Of a stretch of 64,000 nt of DNA, positions 18,865 through 26,903 are shown piece by piece (position 1 is the stretch's first letter; each line of letters starts with the position of its first letter). The position numbers and the translations under genes are program-made. The notes below the pieces were generated by a model, which saw only the letters and a list, made by a program, of their open reading frames with translations, had not been told where the DNA came from and ran no database searches. Source of the stretch: Opitutales bacterium UBA5694 (GTDB lineage Bacteria > Verrucomicrobiota > Verrucomicrobiia > Opitutales > Opitutaceae); contig DIHO01000006.1 in the NCBI GenBank assembly GCA_002420185.1, positions 121,007 to 185,006 on the forward strand, in the 5' to 3' direction.

Positions 18865-20523
18865 ATGACGAAATCTCGAATTCCCATGAACACCTTATGG
18901 CATCTCTTAAAAATTGGCGCGTGCATCGCTGCCCTTACCTGTTTCTCGCGGCACGCCGCATCTAAACCTAACATCGTTTTCATCATGTCGGACGACCATA
19001 CCTGGCAAGCGATTGGCAGCTACGGCAGCCACCTAAAAGAAGTTGCCCCCACCGCAAATATTGACCGTCTGGCCGACGAAGGCATTCTTCTTAAAAACGT
19101 CTTCTGCACGAATTCTATCTGCACACCTAGCCGTGCTACCATACTGAGTGGACAATACAGTCACAAAAATGGAGTCCTTACACTTGCCGATAATTGGAAT
19201 CGAGACCATCAACCCAACCTAGCCGTCGAAATGCAGAAAGCTGGTTACGAGACTGCGATTATTGGCAAATGGCACTTGCATTCTGAACCGGTCGGCTTCG
19301 ACTACTACAAAGTGCTGCCTGGCCAGGGTCTCTATTTTAACCCTCTGCTCAAAGAGAAGGGGAAGCCATGGAAAGACGCTAACCAGGGAGGGGAGGTGCA
19401 CGAGGGCCACTCGAGCGATGTCATAGGCAATGAGACCCTGGATTGGCTCCGGGAAAAAAGAACAGGCGATAAGCCCTTCTTCCTCATGTGCCACTTCAAG
19501 GCACCCCACGGTTTGTGGGAGTACGCGCCTCGCTTTAAGGATCTGTATTCAGAAACAGAAATACCAGAGCCTCATTCCCTTTTCGAGGACAATTCCGATC
19601 GCTCCGATGGATCTCGTAATTTCGGAAGTACTGTTGGCCCCACAAACCAAATACGTAATCGCGTTTCTCGGATGCAGTCTAAAATCTGGCCTAACGGGGC
19701 TCTTAATATATCCGGAATGAACGAGAAAGAACAAACCCGTGCCGCCTATCAACGCTATCTAAAAGACTACTTACGGTGCGTCGCTGGCATTGACGAAAAC
19801 GTCGGTCGCATTCTCGACTACTTAGATCAAGCTGGGCTGACTCAGGACACGCTTGTCGTATATACCAGTGATCAAGGTATGATGCTCGGCGAGCATGATC
19901 GCGTTGACAAGCGCTGGGCTTTCGAAGAATCCATGCGCATGCCGTTCATCGTCCGCTATCCAAAGGAAATTAACGCCAATAGCATCAACAAAGATATCAT
20001 TAACAACACGGACTTCGCCCCAAGTTTACTTGACTACGCTGGCGTCAAAGCACCGTCGGAAATGCAAGGGCAGTCCTTTCGCAGAAACCTAGCCGGCAAA
20101 ACTCCCCGAAACTGGAGGCGTGATACCTACTACCGATACTGGATGCATCGTGCTCACCACGATACTCCAGCTCACTACGCCCTTAGAACCGAACGCTACA
20201 AACTCATATTTTACTACGGTCTTCCGATCCACCCAACCCTCAACGCCATAACCGCCAATAAAACCGAAGTTGTAACCGAGGCCAACATGCATATGATTTC
20301 CTCATGGGATATTTCCAAAGCCAAGCCCACTCCTGCCGGACTAGAACTCTACGATTTGGAGAAAGATCCCTATGAACAGCAAAACGTTTACACAGACCCT
20401 GTTTACGCTGAAGTTGCCGCAAAACTCAAACAGAGACTTCTCGCTCTGAAAAAAGAAGTTGGCGACATCGACGAACCCTATCAGGAGCTAATAACTCGAC
20501 GAGAAAAGGCATGGCAGAACTAA
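18865..20523 (+). CDS. S1 family sulfatase with CTPSR active site
   Basis: About 552 residues if started at ATG 18865; ATG 18886 is an alternative, and both leave a signal peptide (LKIGACIAALTCFSRHAAS). The sulfatase signature is complete: FIMSDDHTW provides the two metal-binding Asp, and CTPSRATILSGQ carries the Cys that is converted to formylglycine (about residue 86). GKWHL and YTSDQGMMLGEHD supply the remaining metal and sulfate ligands. Secreted to periplasm or outside, it would remove sulfate from polysaccharide or oligosaccharide. The exact S1 subfamily and sugar cannot be read. It follows fdhD by 7 bases and is activated by the FGE encoded at 10199-11179. Confidence 0.93.
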   Translation: MTKSRIPMNTLWHLLKIGACIAALTCFSRHAASKPNIVFIMSDDHTWQAIGSYGSHLKEVAPTANIDRLADEGILLKNVFCTNSICTPSRATILSGQYSHKNGVLTLADNWNRDHQPNLAVEMQKAGYETAIIGKWHLHSEPVGFDYYKVLPGQGLYFNPLLKEKGKPWKDANQGGEVHEGHSSDVIGNETLDWLREKRTGDKPFFLMCHFKAPHGLWEYAPRFKDLYSETEIPEPHSLFEDNSDRSDGSRNFGSTVGPTNQIRNRVSRMQSKIWPNGALNISGMNEKEQTRAAYQRYLKDYLRCVAGIDENVGRILDYLDQAGLTQDTLVVYTSDQGMMLGEHDRVDKRWAFEESMRMPFIVRYPKEINANSINKDIINNTDFAPSLLDYAGVKAPSEMQGQSFRRNLAGKTPRNWRRDTYYRYWMHRAHHDTPAHYALRTERYKLIFYYGLPIHPTLNAITANKTEVVTEANMHMISSWDISKAKPTPAGLELYDLEKDPYEQQNVYTDPVYAEVAAKLKQRLLALKKEVGDIDEPYQELITRREKAWQN

Positions 20524-20595
20524 ACCTATTCCACAAGGTTCCCCCTTTTCCTCATCATTTTTTAAAGCGGCCATTCAACACCCTCTTTCCATAAC

Positions 20596-21576
20596 GTGAA
20601 ATTTCGATACCTCTTCACTTCTCTCCTACTATTCCAGCTTTTTCCAAATAGCTACCTCCAAGCACAAAGCGAAAATCAGCTTACTCAAAACGACATCCTC
20701 GCCATGTTAGAGGAGTTGTCCAATTGGGGTCGCTGGGGCACGGACGACCAATTGGGAGCCATCAATCTTATAACTCCTCAAAAACGTAAAGAGGCCGCTA
20801 AACTCGTTCAACTCGGAATATCCGTTTCCCTCGCTCGGGATGTCGAAACAGAGCTTGCCGCCGACAACCCGAATCCGTTCCAGCACAAAATGCTTTCGGA
20901 TGGTCAAAACTTGCATGCCCAGTGGTGCTCGGATAACTTCTCCGTTTCCTACCATGGATTCGCCCACTCCCACATCGATTCACTCTGTCACTACGTTCAC
21001 GAACAAACTCTCTACAACGGGATCTCCGCCAAAGTGGTGACTCCGGAGGGTGCAACAAAACTCGACGTAAACAATCTGAAGAACGGCGTCTTTTCTCGAG
21101 GCATTCTTTTAGACGTTCCCGCTCTGAAAGGAGTCGACTACCTAGATCCTGGAACCGCGATTTATCCAAGCGATTTAGATGCTTGGGAAGAAAAGGCAGG
21201 CGTCAAAATAGCCAGCGGCGATGTCGTCCTAATCTACACCGGGAGATGGGCGAGGCGTGAAGTCGCTGGCCCCTGGAACGGTACACAGGCCGGACTGCAT
21301 GCTACCTCCGCTCGATGGCTGAGGGAACGCGACATCTCCGTTCTGGGAAGCGATGGTGGCAGCGAGGTATCGCCTTCAGGAATACCAGGCGTGAACAGCC
21401 CTATTCATCTTCTAATGCTACACTCTATGGGGGTTCACATGCTTGACAACCTCGATCTTGAAGAGCTGAGTCAGAAAGCGAAAGAGTTCAAGCGATGGGA
21501 CTTTCTAATCACTTTCGCTCCGCTCGCAGTCGAAGGGGGAACAGGTTCACCCCTTAACCCAATGGCCATTTTTTAA
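20596..21576 (+). CDS. Cyclase family metal-dependent hydrolase (kynurenine formamidase-like), secreted
   Basis: A 326-residue protein of the cyclase/formamidase fold. The N-terminus MKFRYLFTSLLLFQLFPNSY is a signal peptide, with cleavage likely after LQA. SYHGFAHSHIDSLCHYVHE matches the family's HxGTHxDxxxH metal site in relaxed form, and SDGGSEVSPSGIPGVNSPIH is a typical second-half motif. Relatives hydrolyse formylkynurenine, lactones or amides. Export makes the tryptophan pathway unlikely, so the substrate stays open. The GTG at 20596 gives a complete signal peptide. It sits 11 bases ahead of the subtilase gene and probably shares its transcript. Confidence 0.85.
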   Translation: MKFRYLFTSLLLFQLFPNSYLQAQSENQLTQNDILAMLEELSNWGRWGTDDQLGAINLITPQKRKEAAKLVQLGISVSLARDVETELAADNPNPFQHKMLSDGQNLHAQWCSDNFSVSYHGFAHSHIDSLCHYVHEQTLYNGISAKVVTPEGATKLDVNNLKNGVFSRGILLDVPALKGVDYLDPGTAIYPSDLDAWEEKAGVKIASGDVVLIYTGRWARREVAGPWNGTQAGLHATSARWLRERDISVLGSDGGSEVSPSGIPGVNSPIHLLMLHSMGVHMLDNLDLEELSQKAKEFKRWDFLITFAPLAVEGGTGSPLNPMAIF

Positions 21577-21587
21577 AGTCTCGATTG

Positions 21588-23225
21588 ATGAGGTATCGCC
21601 TCCCGTTACTGGTAGCCACTATGACCGTTATCTATTTCGGAGGCCGGCATGCTTACGATGGTCTATTTCAGGCCGAGGATCCAGATGATACCTCCTGGAG
21701 AGAAAAGAAGGACCCAACCCCACTGCCTGACTTTGTTGGACTCGCAGAATCGCTTCCATTTGAAAACGAAGGCACTGATACGATGCCTGAATTCTCGCCG
21801 CCAGATGGATTGGCAAAACAGAGTGAGCTTCTAGTGTCTTTTGCAGATCCGCAAACCTATCGGGCTTTTCTAGCTTCCTCTAAAAACAATGGCATCCGAA
21901 TTATTGATAGAAGCGACCTTCTGAATTCTATTCGCCTCGGTATTGACAACAAAGAAGCGGCCAGTCGAATCTTTAACCTAGCCGGAAGCGAAGCGTCCTT
22001 TGACTATAACTACGTCGTTACAGCACCCAATAATCCGCACCCTTCTCCAAGCGAAAAAGCAGGTGTTCCATTCGATAAGCAGGCTCTCGAATGGCTAGGC
22101 GTTCCTAAGGAAAACGAAGATTGGGGCGAAGGCGTCAAGGTCGCGATCCTCGATACCGGCATAGACGAGCACTTTATTCTAAGGGATAAAAGTATCGAGC
22201 GAAAAATTCTGGTCGATTCTTCTGGAAACCCTGATTCCGAATACAACGGCCATGGCACTGCTATCGCATCAATCCTGATTGGAGAAGGTGGTCTCGGAAT
22301 CGCACCTGCCGCGAACTTAATAAGTATTCAAGTCATGGATTCTGAAGGTCTTGGCGATAGCTTTACTTTAGCCATGGGCATTATTGAGGCAGTCAACTCG
22401 GGAGCATCAGTTATCAGTATGAGCCTTGGAAGCTACGGTTACACTCGAGTTCTCAACGACGCGGTCGCCTATGCCTTATCAAAGGAAGTCGCTCTGGTCG
22501 CGTCAGCTGGCAATGACGGGGGCAACTTTGTTCCCTACCCTGCCCAGTTTCAAGGTGTGATCGGGGTTGGGGCCATAGATGCGAATAGTCAACGAGCAGA
22601 GTTTTCCAACTACAGTCCCTCGGTAGATATTGCGGCTCCGGGTGTGGGGGTCTTCGCTGCCTGGGGTGATGAAGAATGGGTCAGTTTCTCCGGAACATCG
22701 GCCGCTACTCCCTATGTTTCTGGCAGTATTGCGGCCACTCTCTCCCTCAATCCAAGCCTCGACCCACAGGAGGCCGCAGATCTTCTTTTTCAATATGCAG
22801 ACGATGGCGGTGCTCCCGGTGTGGATGTTGAGACCGGAAATGGAACCCTGAATGTAGATCGGGTTTTAAGTCGCGACGAATCCAACATTTACGATGCAGC
22901 TGTCGGCGATTTCTATTTAGACTACTCGCAAGCAACCGAATCCGCGATCCCCCTTGTCGTAACTGTCGAAAACCGAGGGACCGAACGACTCGATAGCGTG
23001 TCCATGGAAATCGTCCAGAATGGTGGTTTCCCGCAAAAAGTCTATCTCGGAAGCCTTCTTAAGAACGAAACAACCGCCCACACTATTTATCTAGATAGAG
23101 CCCAGCTTGCCGCGGAATTCGGCTACACAATCCAAGCGGAGACGATCATCTCTGGACGAGAGGATTCCCGGTCAGACAATGACGCCAGATCAGGATCGCT
23201 GGTCACCCCCACGGAGGAACCATAG
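21588..23225 (+). CDS. Subtilisin-like S8 serine peptidase, exported
   Basis: About 545 residues starting at ATG 21588; a TTG one codon earlier is possible. A hydrophobic N-terminal segment (LPLLVATMTVIYFGG) is a signal peptide or anchor, followed by an inhibitor-like propeptide region to about residue 160. The catalytic triad is clear, numbering from the TTG: Asp190 in VAILDTGID, His223 in NGHGTAIASI and Ser372 in SGTSAATPY. The oxyanion Asn310 lies in ASAGNDGG. A C-terminal beta-sandwich of about 110 residues (CARDB-like) follows from about 435. It likely degrades protein or processes exported enzymes. The last codons are intact and downstream sequence is decaying. Confidence 0.93.
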   Translation: MRYRLPLLVATMTVIYFGGRHAYDGLFQAEDPDDTSWREKKDPTPLPDFVGLAESLPFENEGTDTMPEFSPPDGLAKQSELLVSFADPQTYRAFLASSKNNGIRIIDRSDLLNSIRLGIDNKEAASRIFNLAGSEASFDYNYVVTAPNNPHPSPSEKAGVPFDKQALEWLGVPKENEDWGEGVKVAILDTGIDEHFILRDKSIERKILVDSSGNPDSEYNGHGTAIASILIGEGGLGIAPAANLISIQVMDSEGLGDSFTLAMGIIEAVNSGASVISMSLGSYGYTRVLNDAVAYALSKEVALVASAGNDGGNFVPYPAQFQGVIGVGAIDANSQRAEFSNYSPSVDIAAPGVGVFAAWGDEEWVSFSGTSAATPYVSGSIAATLSLNPSLDPQEAADLLFQYADDGGAPGVDVETGNGTLNVDRVLSRDESNIYDAAVGDFYLDYSQATESAIPLVVTVENRGTERLDSVSMEIVQNGGFPQKVYLGSLLKNETTAHTIYLDRAQLAAEFGYTIQAETIISGREDSRSDNDARSGSLVTPTEEP

Positions 23226-23274
23226 AGACTTTTCTTTCTCTAGGACTGTTTTTGTAATACACCATCAGCTATTG

Positions 23275-23672
23275 TTGATTTCGATAAAAGTCGCCGATAT
23301 TGTCCTCACCGTTTATCCTGTTACAAATATGCTAAGTGCCTGCGACTTTTACGAGAAGAAGCTTGGGCTCAGTCCAACCGTCTAAGGATTGGAAAAGGAT
23401 GCATCTTGGGTATAGTTCGAGATGTGATCGGGGCCGCTCGCCATCACAGACATTGATCCTGATTGGCAATCCGAGACAACGGACCCTCCATCGCTTTGGA
23501 ATTCGATAATTTCGATGCGATAATGATATATCTAGAGGATAATGATTTCACTATCTGTGCCGGCAAAATCGATACTCCCGTTTGCGAGATTGGAACCATG
23601 CAGGAAGGTGAAGGTAAAATGATCACGATCTATTCCAAAAAGGCGGTGTACCCGAAATTTTCAACTGGGTAA
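23275..23672 (+). pseudogene. VOC/glyoxalase-family gene relic
   Basis: From TTG 23275 the frame reads KVADIVLTVYPVTNMLSACD then FYEKKLGLSPTV, the start of a vicinal-oxygen-chelate protein. It is broken by TAA 23383-23385, TAG 23413-23415 and TGA 23425-23427, with GPLAITDIDPDW still recognisable between and after them. Around 23463 the reading shifts frame and continues as NGPSIALEFDNFDAIMIYLE, then TPVCEIGTMQEGEGKMITIY, a normal VOC C-terminal half. The order and spacing match a single complete domain of about 125 residues, now with three stops and one frameshift. It lies between the subtilase and the permease relic on the same strand. Confidence 0.82.
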
Positions 23673-23685
23673 CGAAATCAGCGTA

Positions 23686-24189
23686 ATGACAGCCAACTTG
23701 TGGGGCTTTGGAGGATGGGAAGACCGGCCGCCACAAGATTCAACCTTGCCTACCACATTCATCTGAGCTTCGTTCGCCCCTGATCGAAATATTATCGGTG
23801 TTGGTAAATCGGGCTTCACTACCGCTAAATTTGGTACTTTTGGCTGCGTCTTTATGCCTAGTACCCTCACTATCCTTGGGGTCATAATGTTCCTGCGGCT
23901 CGGCCAAGCCGTCGGCCAGCACGCGGACCAGGATAAGGCAGGATCCAAGATCCAATCGCTGATCGAGATAGCTCGCGTGAAAGCTAAGCCAAATATTGTA
24001 AGAAGCGACAATACCTAATCTGAAATGAGAGTTCGCTCTGTATCCGCCAAAATCGTATTTATAGGATTTGAAGTTCCAACCGAGGGGAACGAAGATCCTT
24101 TTATGCAAACGATATCCAAACAAATCAGCGAATTGCCCAATCTAATTCTCGTCTCCAGTACTGGAAACACCTCACTAGCCGCGTATTAA
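23686..24189 (+). pseudogene. SLC12/Na-K-Cl cotransporter-like permease relic with large deletion
   Basis: One frame from ATG 23686 to TAA 24187-24189 carries stops at 23764-23766 (TGA) and 24016-24018 (TAA). After the first stop it reads KFGTFGCVFMPSTLTILGVI then MFLRLGQAVG, the hallmark first membrane segment of cation-chloride cotransporter-like permeases. It then jumps directly to a soluble C-terminal domain: SLIEIARVKAKPNIV, then SAKIVFIGFEVPTEGNED and LPNLILVSSTGNTSLAA, as in the cytoplasmic tail of bacterial members. The ten or more intervening membrane segments, several hundred residues, are gone. Both flanks stay in the same frame across the deletion. The family call is from memory of these motifs. 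Confidence 0.78.
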
Positions 24190-24216
24190 AAGTTTCTTCT
24201 TCCAACCTCAACTTCT

Positions 24217-24963
24217 ATGGCTAAAAACCACCTCTACCTTCCTTTTATCGCATTAAAAGGTCTCTTTTTCACCTCGTGCACTCCCCACGATGCGGATACG
24301 TACGATCAAATACTGAAAACGCATGAAATCGCCTTCACCCAATCCTCCATCGTCATCGATGGTAAATTAAGCGAGGACGCTTGGAAGTCCGTACCACCTG
24401 TCGATCATTTTCAGTTCCCCTGGTGGACGGAGGGTAAAAAGGAGAAAACGAAGGCCAAACTTTTATGGGACGATCGATACCTATATGTCAGTTTTGTCTG
24501 CGAGGACGCTCACATCTGGGCCGAACATACTGATCGCGACTCGCCCGTCTACATGGACGATTGCGTCGAAATTTTCACCTCACCCAACCCTGACAATTTG
24601 ATGGACTACTTCAATATCGAGATGAACGTAAAAGGTATATCTCTTGACTTCCAACATCCGGAAGGTCCGGGCAGCAAAATCCCCTGGGATCCAGACATTC
24701 AAATTGCCACTTCAATCGTTGGTACGCTCAATGATGATTCAGACACCGACAGTCTTTGGGCTCTCGAAGTCGCCATTCCTTTCGCGGCATTTTCCCACGT
24801 CGCTAAAAACACCCCACCGCAACCCGACGATAATTGGCGTCTCAACCTCCATCGCCTCGGCGGACAGACCAATGTCCAATACAGCCAATGGAATCCCTCG
24901 AAATCTGATAAGATCCAATTCCACAATCCAGAGTTTTTCGGCCGAGTGACTTTTGTTAAATAA
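24217..24963 (+). CDS. CBM9-like carbohydrate-binding lipoprotein
   Basis: A 248-residue single-domain protein of the CBM9-like sugar-binding fold. The N-terminus is hydrophobic and ends LFFTSC, a plausible lipobox, so it is likely an outer-membrane or periplasmic lipoprotein. Diagnostic segments are IDGKLSEDAWKSVPPVDHF, KAKLLWDDRYLYVSFVCED, YMDDCVEIFTSPNPD, and WALEVAIPFAAF followed by WRLNLHRLGG. These are the usual signature of family 9-like modules. There is no catalytic domain. It would help hold xylan- or galactan-like chains near secreted enzymes; that role is inferred from the fold. No operon partner is evident. Confidence 0.88.
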   Translation: MAKNHLYLPFIALKGLFFTSCTPHDADTYDQILKTHEIAFTQSSIVIDGKLSEDAWKSVPPVDHFQFPWWTEGKKEKTKAKLLWDDRYLYVSFVCEDAHIWAEHTDRDSPVYMDDCVEIFTSPNPDNLMDYFNIEMNVKGISLDFQHPEGPGSKIPWDPDIQIATSIVGTLNDDSDTDSLWALEVAIPFAAFSHVAKNTPPQPDDNWRLNLHRLGGQTNVQYSQWNPSKSDKIQFHNPEFFGRVTFVK

Positions 24964-25053
24964 ACAACCGGTAGAGAAACCCTGCTTGCCCGGACCAGCG
25001 TAGAATAACTAGGTCCCTTTTAGAGGTAATTCTAAGAATGTAGCCAAACTCAA

Positions 25054-25710
25054 CTACACTAACGTTGAATCCAAAACTATCTCTAATCGCCCATCCTCAT
25101 CTACAAGCAATTGTAATTCTGAAAAACTTGCGCTTCGCCCGACGATCCTCGATTCATTCATTACCAGCGAACTCCCCACGACGAAAACGCGACATCCTGC
25201 ATTCAGAGCAGACCGCACACCCGTCTCAGAATCTTCGAAAACCAAGCAGTCGTCCGGATGGTACCCCAGCTCCATTGACGCCTTCATGTAAGCTTCTGGA
25301 TGAGGTTTCCCCTCAATCACTCCATCCGCCGCAACCAGTACACTTGGTATCGGAATCCGAGCCGCCCGCAGCTTTGCCTTGGCCGTGATAAGGTAGCTTG
25401 ACGTCGCAATTGCCCATCGGCTTTGCGGTACCTGAGAAAGGAAACTTCGGGCTCCTTCTATCTCCCTAAGGTCAACCAGCTCCGCACGCTCTCCCGCTTC
25501 GATATCAGCCGCCGCCTGCACCGCGTCAATATGGGGAGCCACTGCCGCCACTGTGTCGACCGATCTCGACCCGTAATTACTGTCTTTTATCTCAGAATAC
25601 GAAACCCCGTTTTGCTGGCACCATGCTTCCATGACTCGGTCAACGACTCCATTCGAGTCCACTAAAGTCCCATCGAGATCAAATAGGAACGCTTCAAATT
25701 TATGCGACAT
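25054..25710 (-). CDS. HAD family phosphatase (sugar/glycerol phosphate type)
   Basis: A 218-residue cytoplasmic haloacid-dehalogenase-like hydrolase with a C1 cap. Motif I FDLDGTLVDSN holds the nucleophile and acid/base Asp. Motif II is the Ser/Thr in AIATSSYLI, motif III the Lys in EGKPHPEAY, and motif IV is VFEDSETGVRSA. The SNGVVDRVMEAW start of the cap resembles sugar-phosphatase YfbT and glycerol-3-phosphatase relatives more than phosphoglycolate phosphatase. The natural substrate is not determinable. It is convergent with the CBM9 gene and monocistronic. Confidence 0.85.
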   Translation of the reverse strand: MSHKFEAFLFDLDGTLVDSNGVVDRVMEAWCQQNGVSYSEIKDSNYGSRSVDTVAAVAPHIDAVQAAADIEAGERAELVDLREIEGARSFLSQVPQSRWAIATSSYLITAKAKLRAARIPIPSVLVAADGVIEGKPHPEAYMKASMELGYHPDDCLVFEDSETGVRSALNAGCRVFVVGSSLVMNESRIVGRSASFSELQLLVDEDGRLEIVLDSTLV

Positions 25711-25833
25711 CCTGGCTACCCTACGCAGATGCTATAGTCCAAGTCACGGACTAATGACTTAGGAAACTCTGGCTAAAGCACTGAGCTACCCAGCTTCGCT
25801 CAATCATGCACAATCGCTGACCACATCGTTCCC

Positions 25834-26559
25834 CTACTTTCCGTTGTAGAAATCGAATACGAGCACTTTCTCGACGTTGGGTCGCACGATTCCGCCAAAC
25901 TCTTTGTGGGACGGATGCGGGATGTAGATACCCCGGCCCGCTTCGTCGTCAAAAGTGACCAGAAAGCAATGGCTGTATCCATCATCCAATCCTTCCGGAC
26001 TGTTGTTCAAGCCCCACTCGTAGGCAGCGATCTCTGAGATATCGCCCGGCAAGGAGGTGAATTTCGTCTCGATCGCTTGCTGGGATTTTTCAGTCATTCC
26101 GTCTTTGAAATCAAAAAGAACAACATGGCGCAGCTTTCCATCCGTATCAATAGCTCCCTGCGAGTCCGTAGCGAAAAAGTCGACCACCGTTACCTTGTCC
26201 AGAGAAGGAAGTAGCAGATCGACAAACGCTTTATGATCCGGATGTGGCAAGTACTCTGCCCGGCCCGCATCATCAGCAAAACTCACTAGAAAACAGTGCG
26301 TGAACCCATTGGCCTTTCCTTCAATGCTCACATCGGTACCCCACTGATACTCGACAATGGACGGAATCTTTGAGGGCAATTCCCCAAAAGCTTCTACTAT
26401 CTTACCAACCTGGGCATCGGTTGCGTCATCCCTGAACTTAAAGAGTACGACATGTCGCAGCAGTGGTGCCTTGCTTGAAGCGAATTCTGAGTCAGGACCT
26501 GTAGAGAAACCAAAAGTCATAGCGAAAATAGAAATTAAAAGGGTGAATCGAGTCAACAT
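25834..26559 (-). CDS. Exported protein with two Dabb (stress-responsive A/B barrel) domains
   Basis: A 241-residue protein with a signal peptide (LISIFAMTFGFSTG) followed by two tandem Dabb domains, about residues 33-125 and 137-235. Each begins with the typical RHVVLF(K/D)FKD pattern and ends with a FLVxFxDxxGRxxYxPHPxHK segment. The two repeats are clearly homologous to each other, so the gene arose by duplication. Single-domain Dabb proteins form dimeric ferredoxin-like barrels; here one chain could form the whole barrel. Function in bacteria is unknown; the fold is shared with monooxygenases and plant stress proteins. It is divergent from pyruvate carboxylase. Confidence 0.88.
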   Translation of the reverse strand: MLTRFTLLISIFAMTFGFSTGPDSEFASSKAPLLRHVVLFKFRDDATDAQVGKIVEAFGELPSKIPSIVEYQWGTDVSIEGKANGFTHCFLVSFADDAGRAEYLPHPDHKAFVDLLLPSLDKVTVVDFFATDSQGAIDTDGKLRHVVLFDFKDGMTEKSQQAIETKFTSLPGDISEIAAYEWGLNNSPEGLDDGYSHCFLVTFDDEAGRGIYIPHPSHKEFGGIVRPNVEKVLVFDFYNGK

Positions 26560-26903
26560 GGTGGAGTGCTTACAGGGTTTTATAAAATATGCGTGTGTTT
26601 CTCAGAAAGAAACCGGACGGACTCAATAGCAAATGCACAATGCAATCTCGGTCTCCAACCCCTCAACCAATTAACCCTTTGGTGTTTTACGACAACTCTT
26701 CAAGAGTAGGGCCGCTAATGACAACCCCTATCAATTGACTCTGCACCCAGCAAGCCGTCGTTTTTGTACAATTCTTAGATGGAATCGTCCTAGTCGCAGA
26801 GAACCGAAATAACCGATAATCGCACGCTACCCTCCACCCTGAATTGACAGACGACGAGGGACCAGCATTTGTATTGGTCCGTCCTATTTTTTTCGATTAT
26901 CCT
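26560..26903. other. Divergent intergenic region upstream of pyruvate carboxylase
   Basis: 344 bases between the divergent Dabb and pyruvate carboxylase genes, so promoters for both should lie here. TTGACA at 26844-26849 is a perfect -35 hexamer on the plus strand, but no good -10 element follows at 16-18 bases, so I do not call a promoter. No hairpin or relic gene is recognised. Confidence 0.4.

Noticed and set aside
23740..24123. 127-codon minus-strand frame, with a 116-codon frame overlapping it
   Set aside because: Both are antisense to the plus-strand permease relic, which has recognisable family motifs; the minus frames do not.
26844..26903. Extended N-terminus of pyruvate carboxylase from TTG 26844
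   Set aside because: The extra 20 residues do not resemble the family, which begins at the MKKLLAANRSEIA segment.
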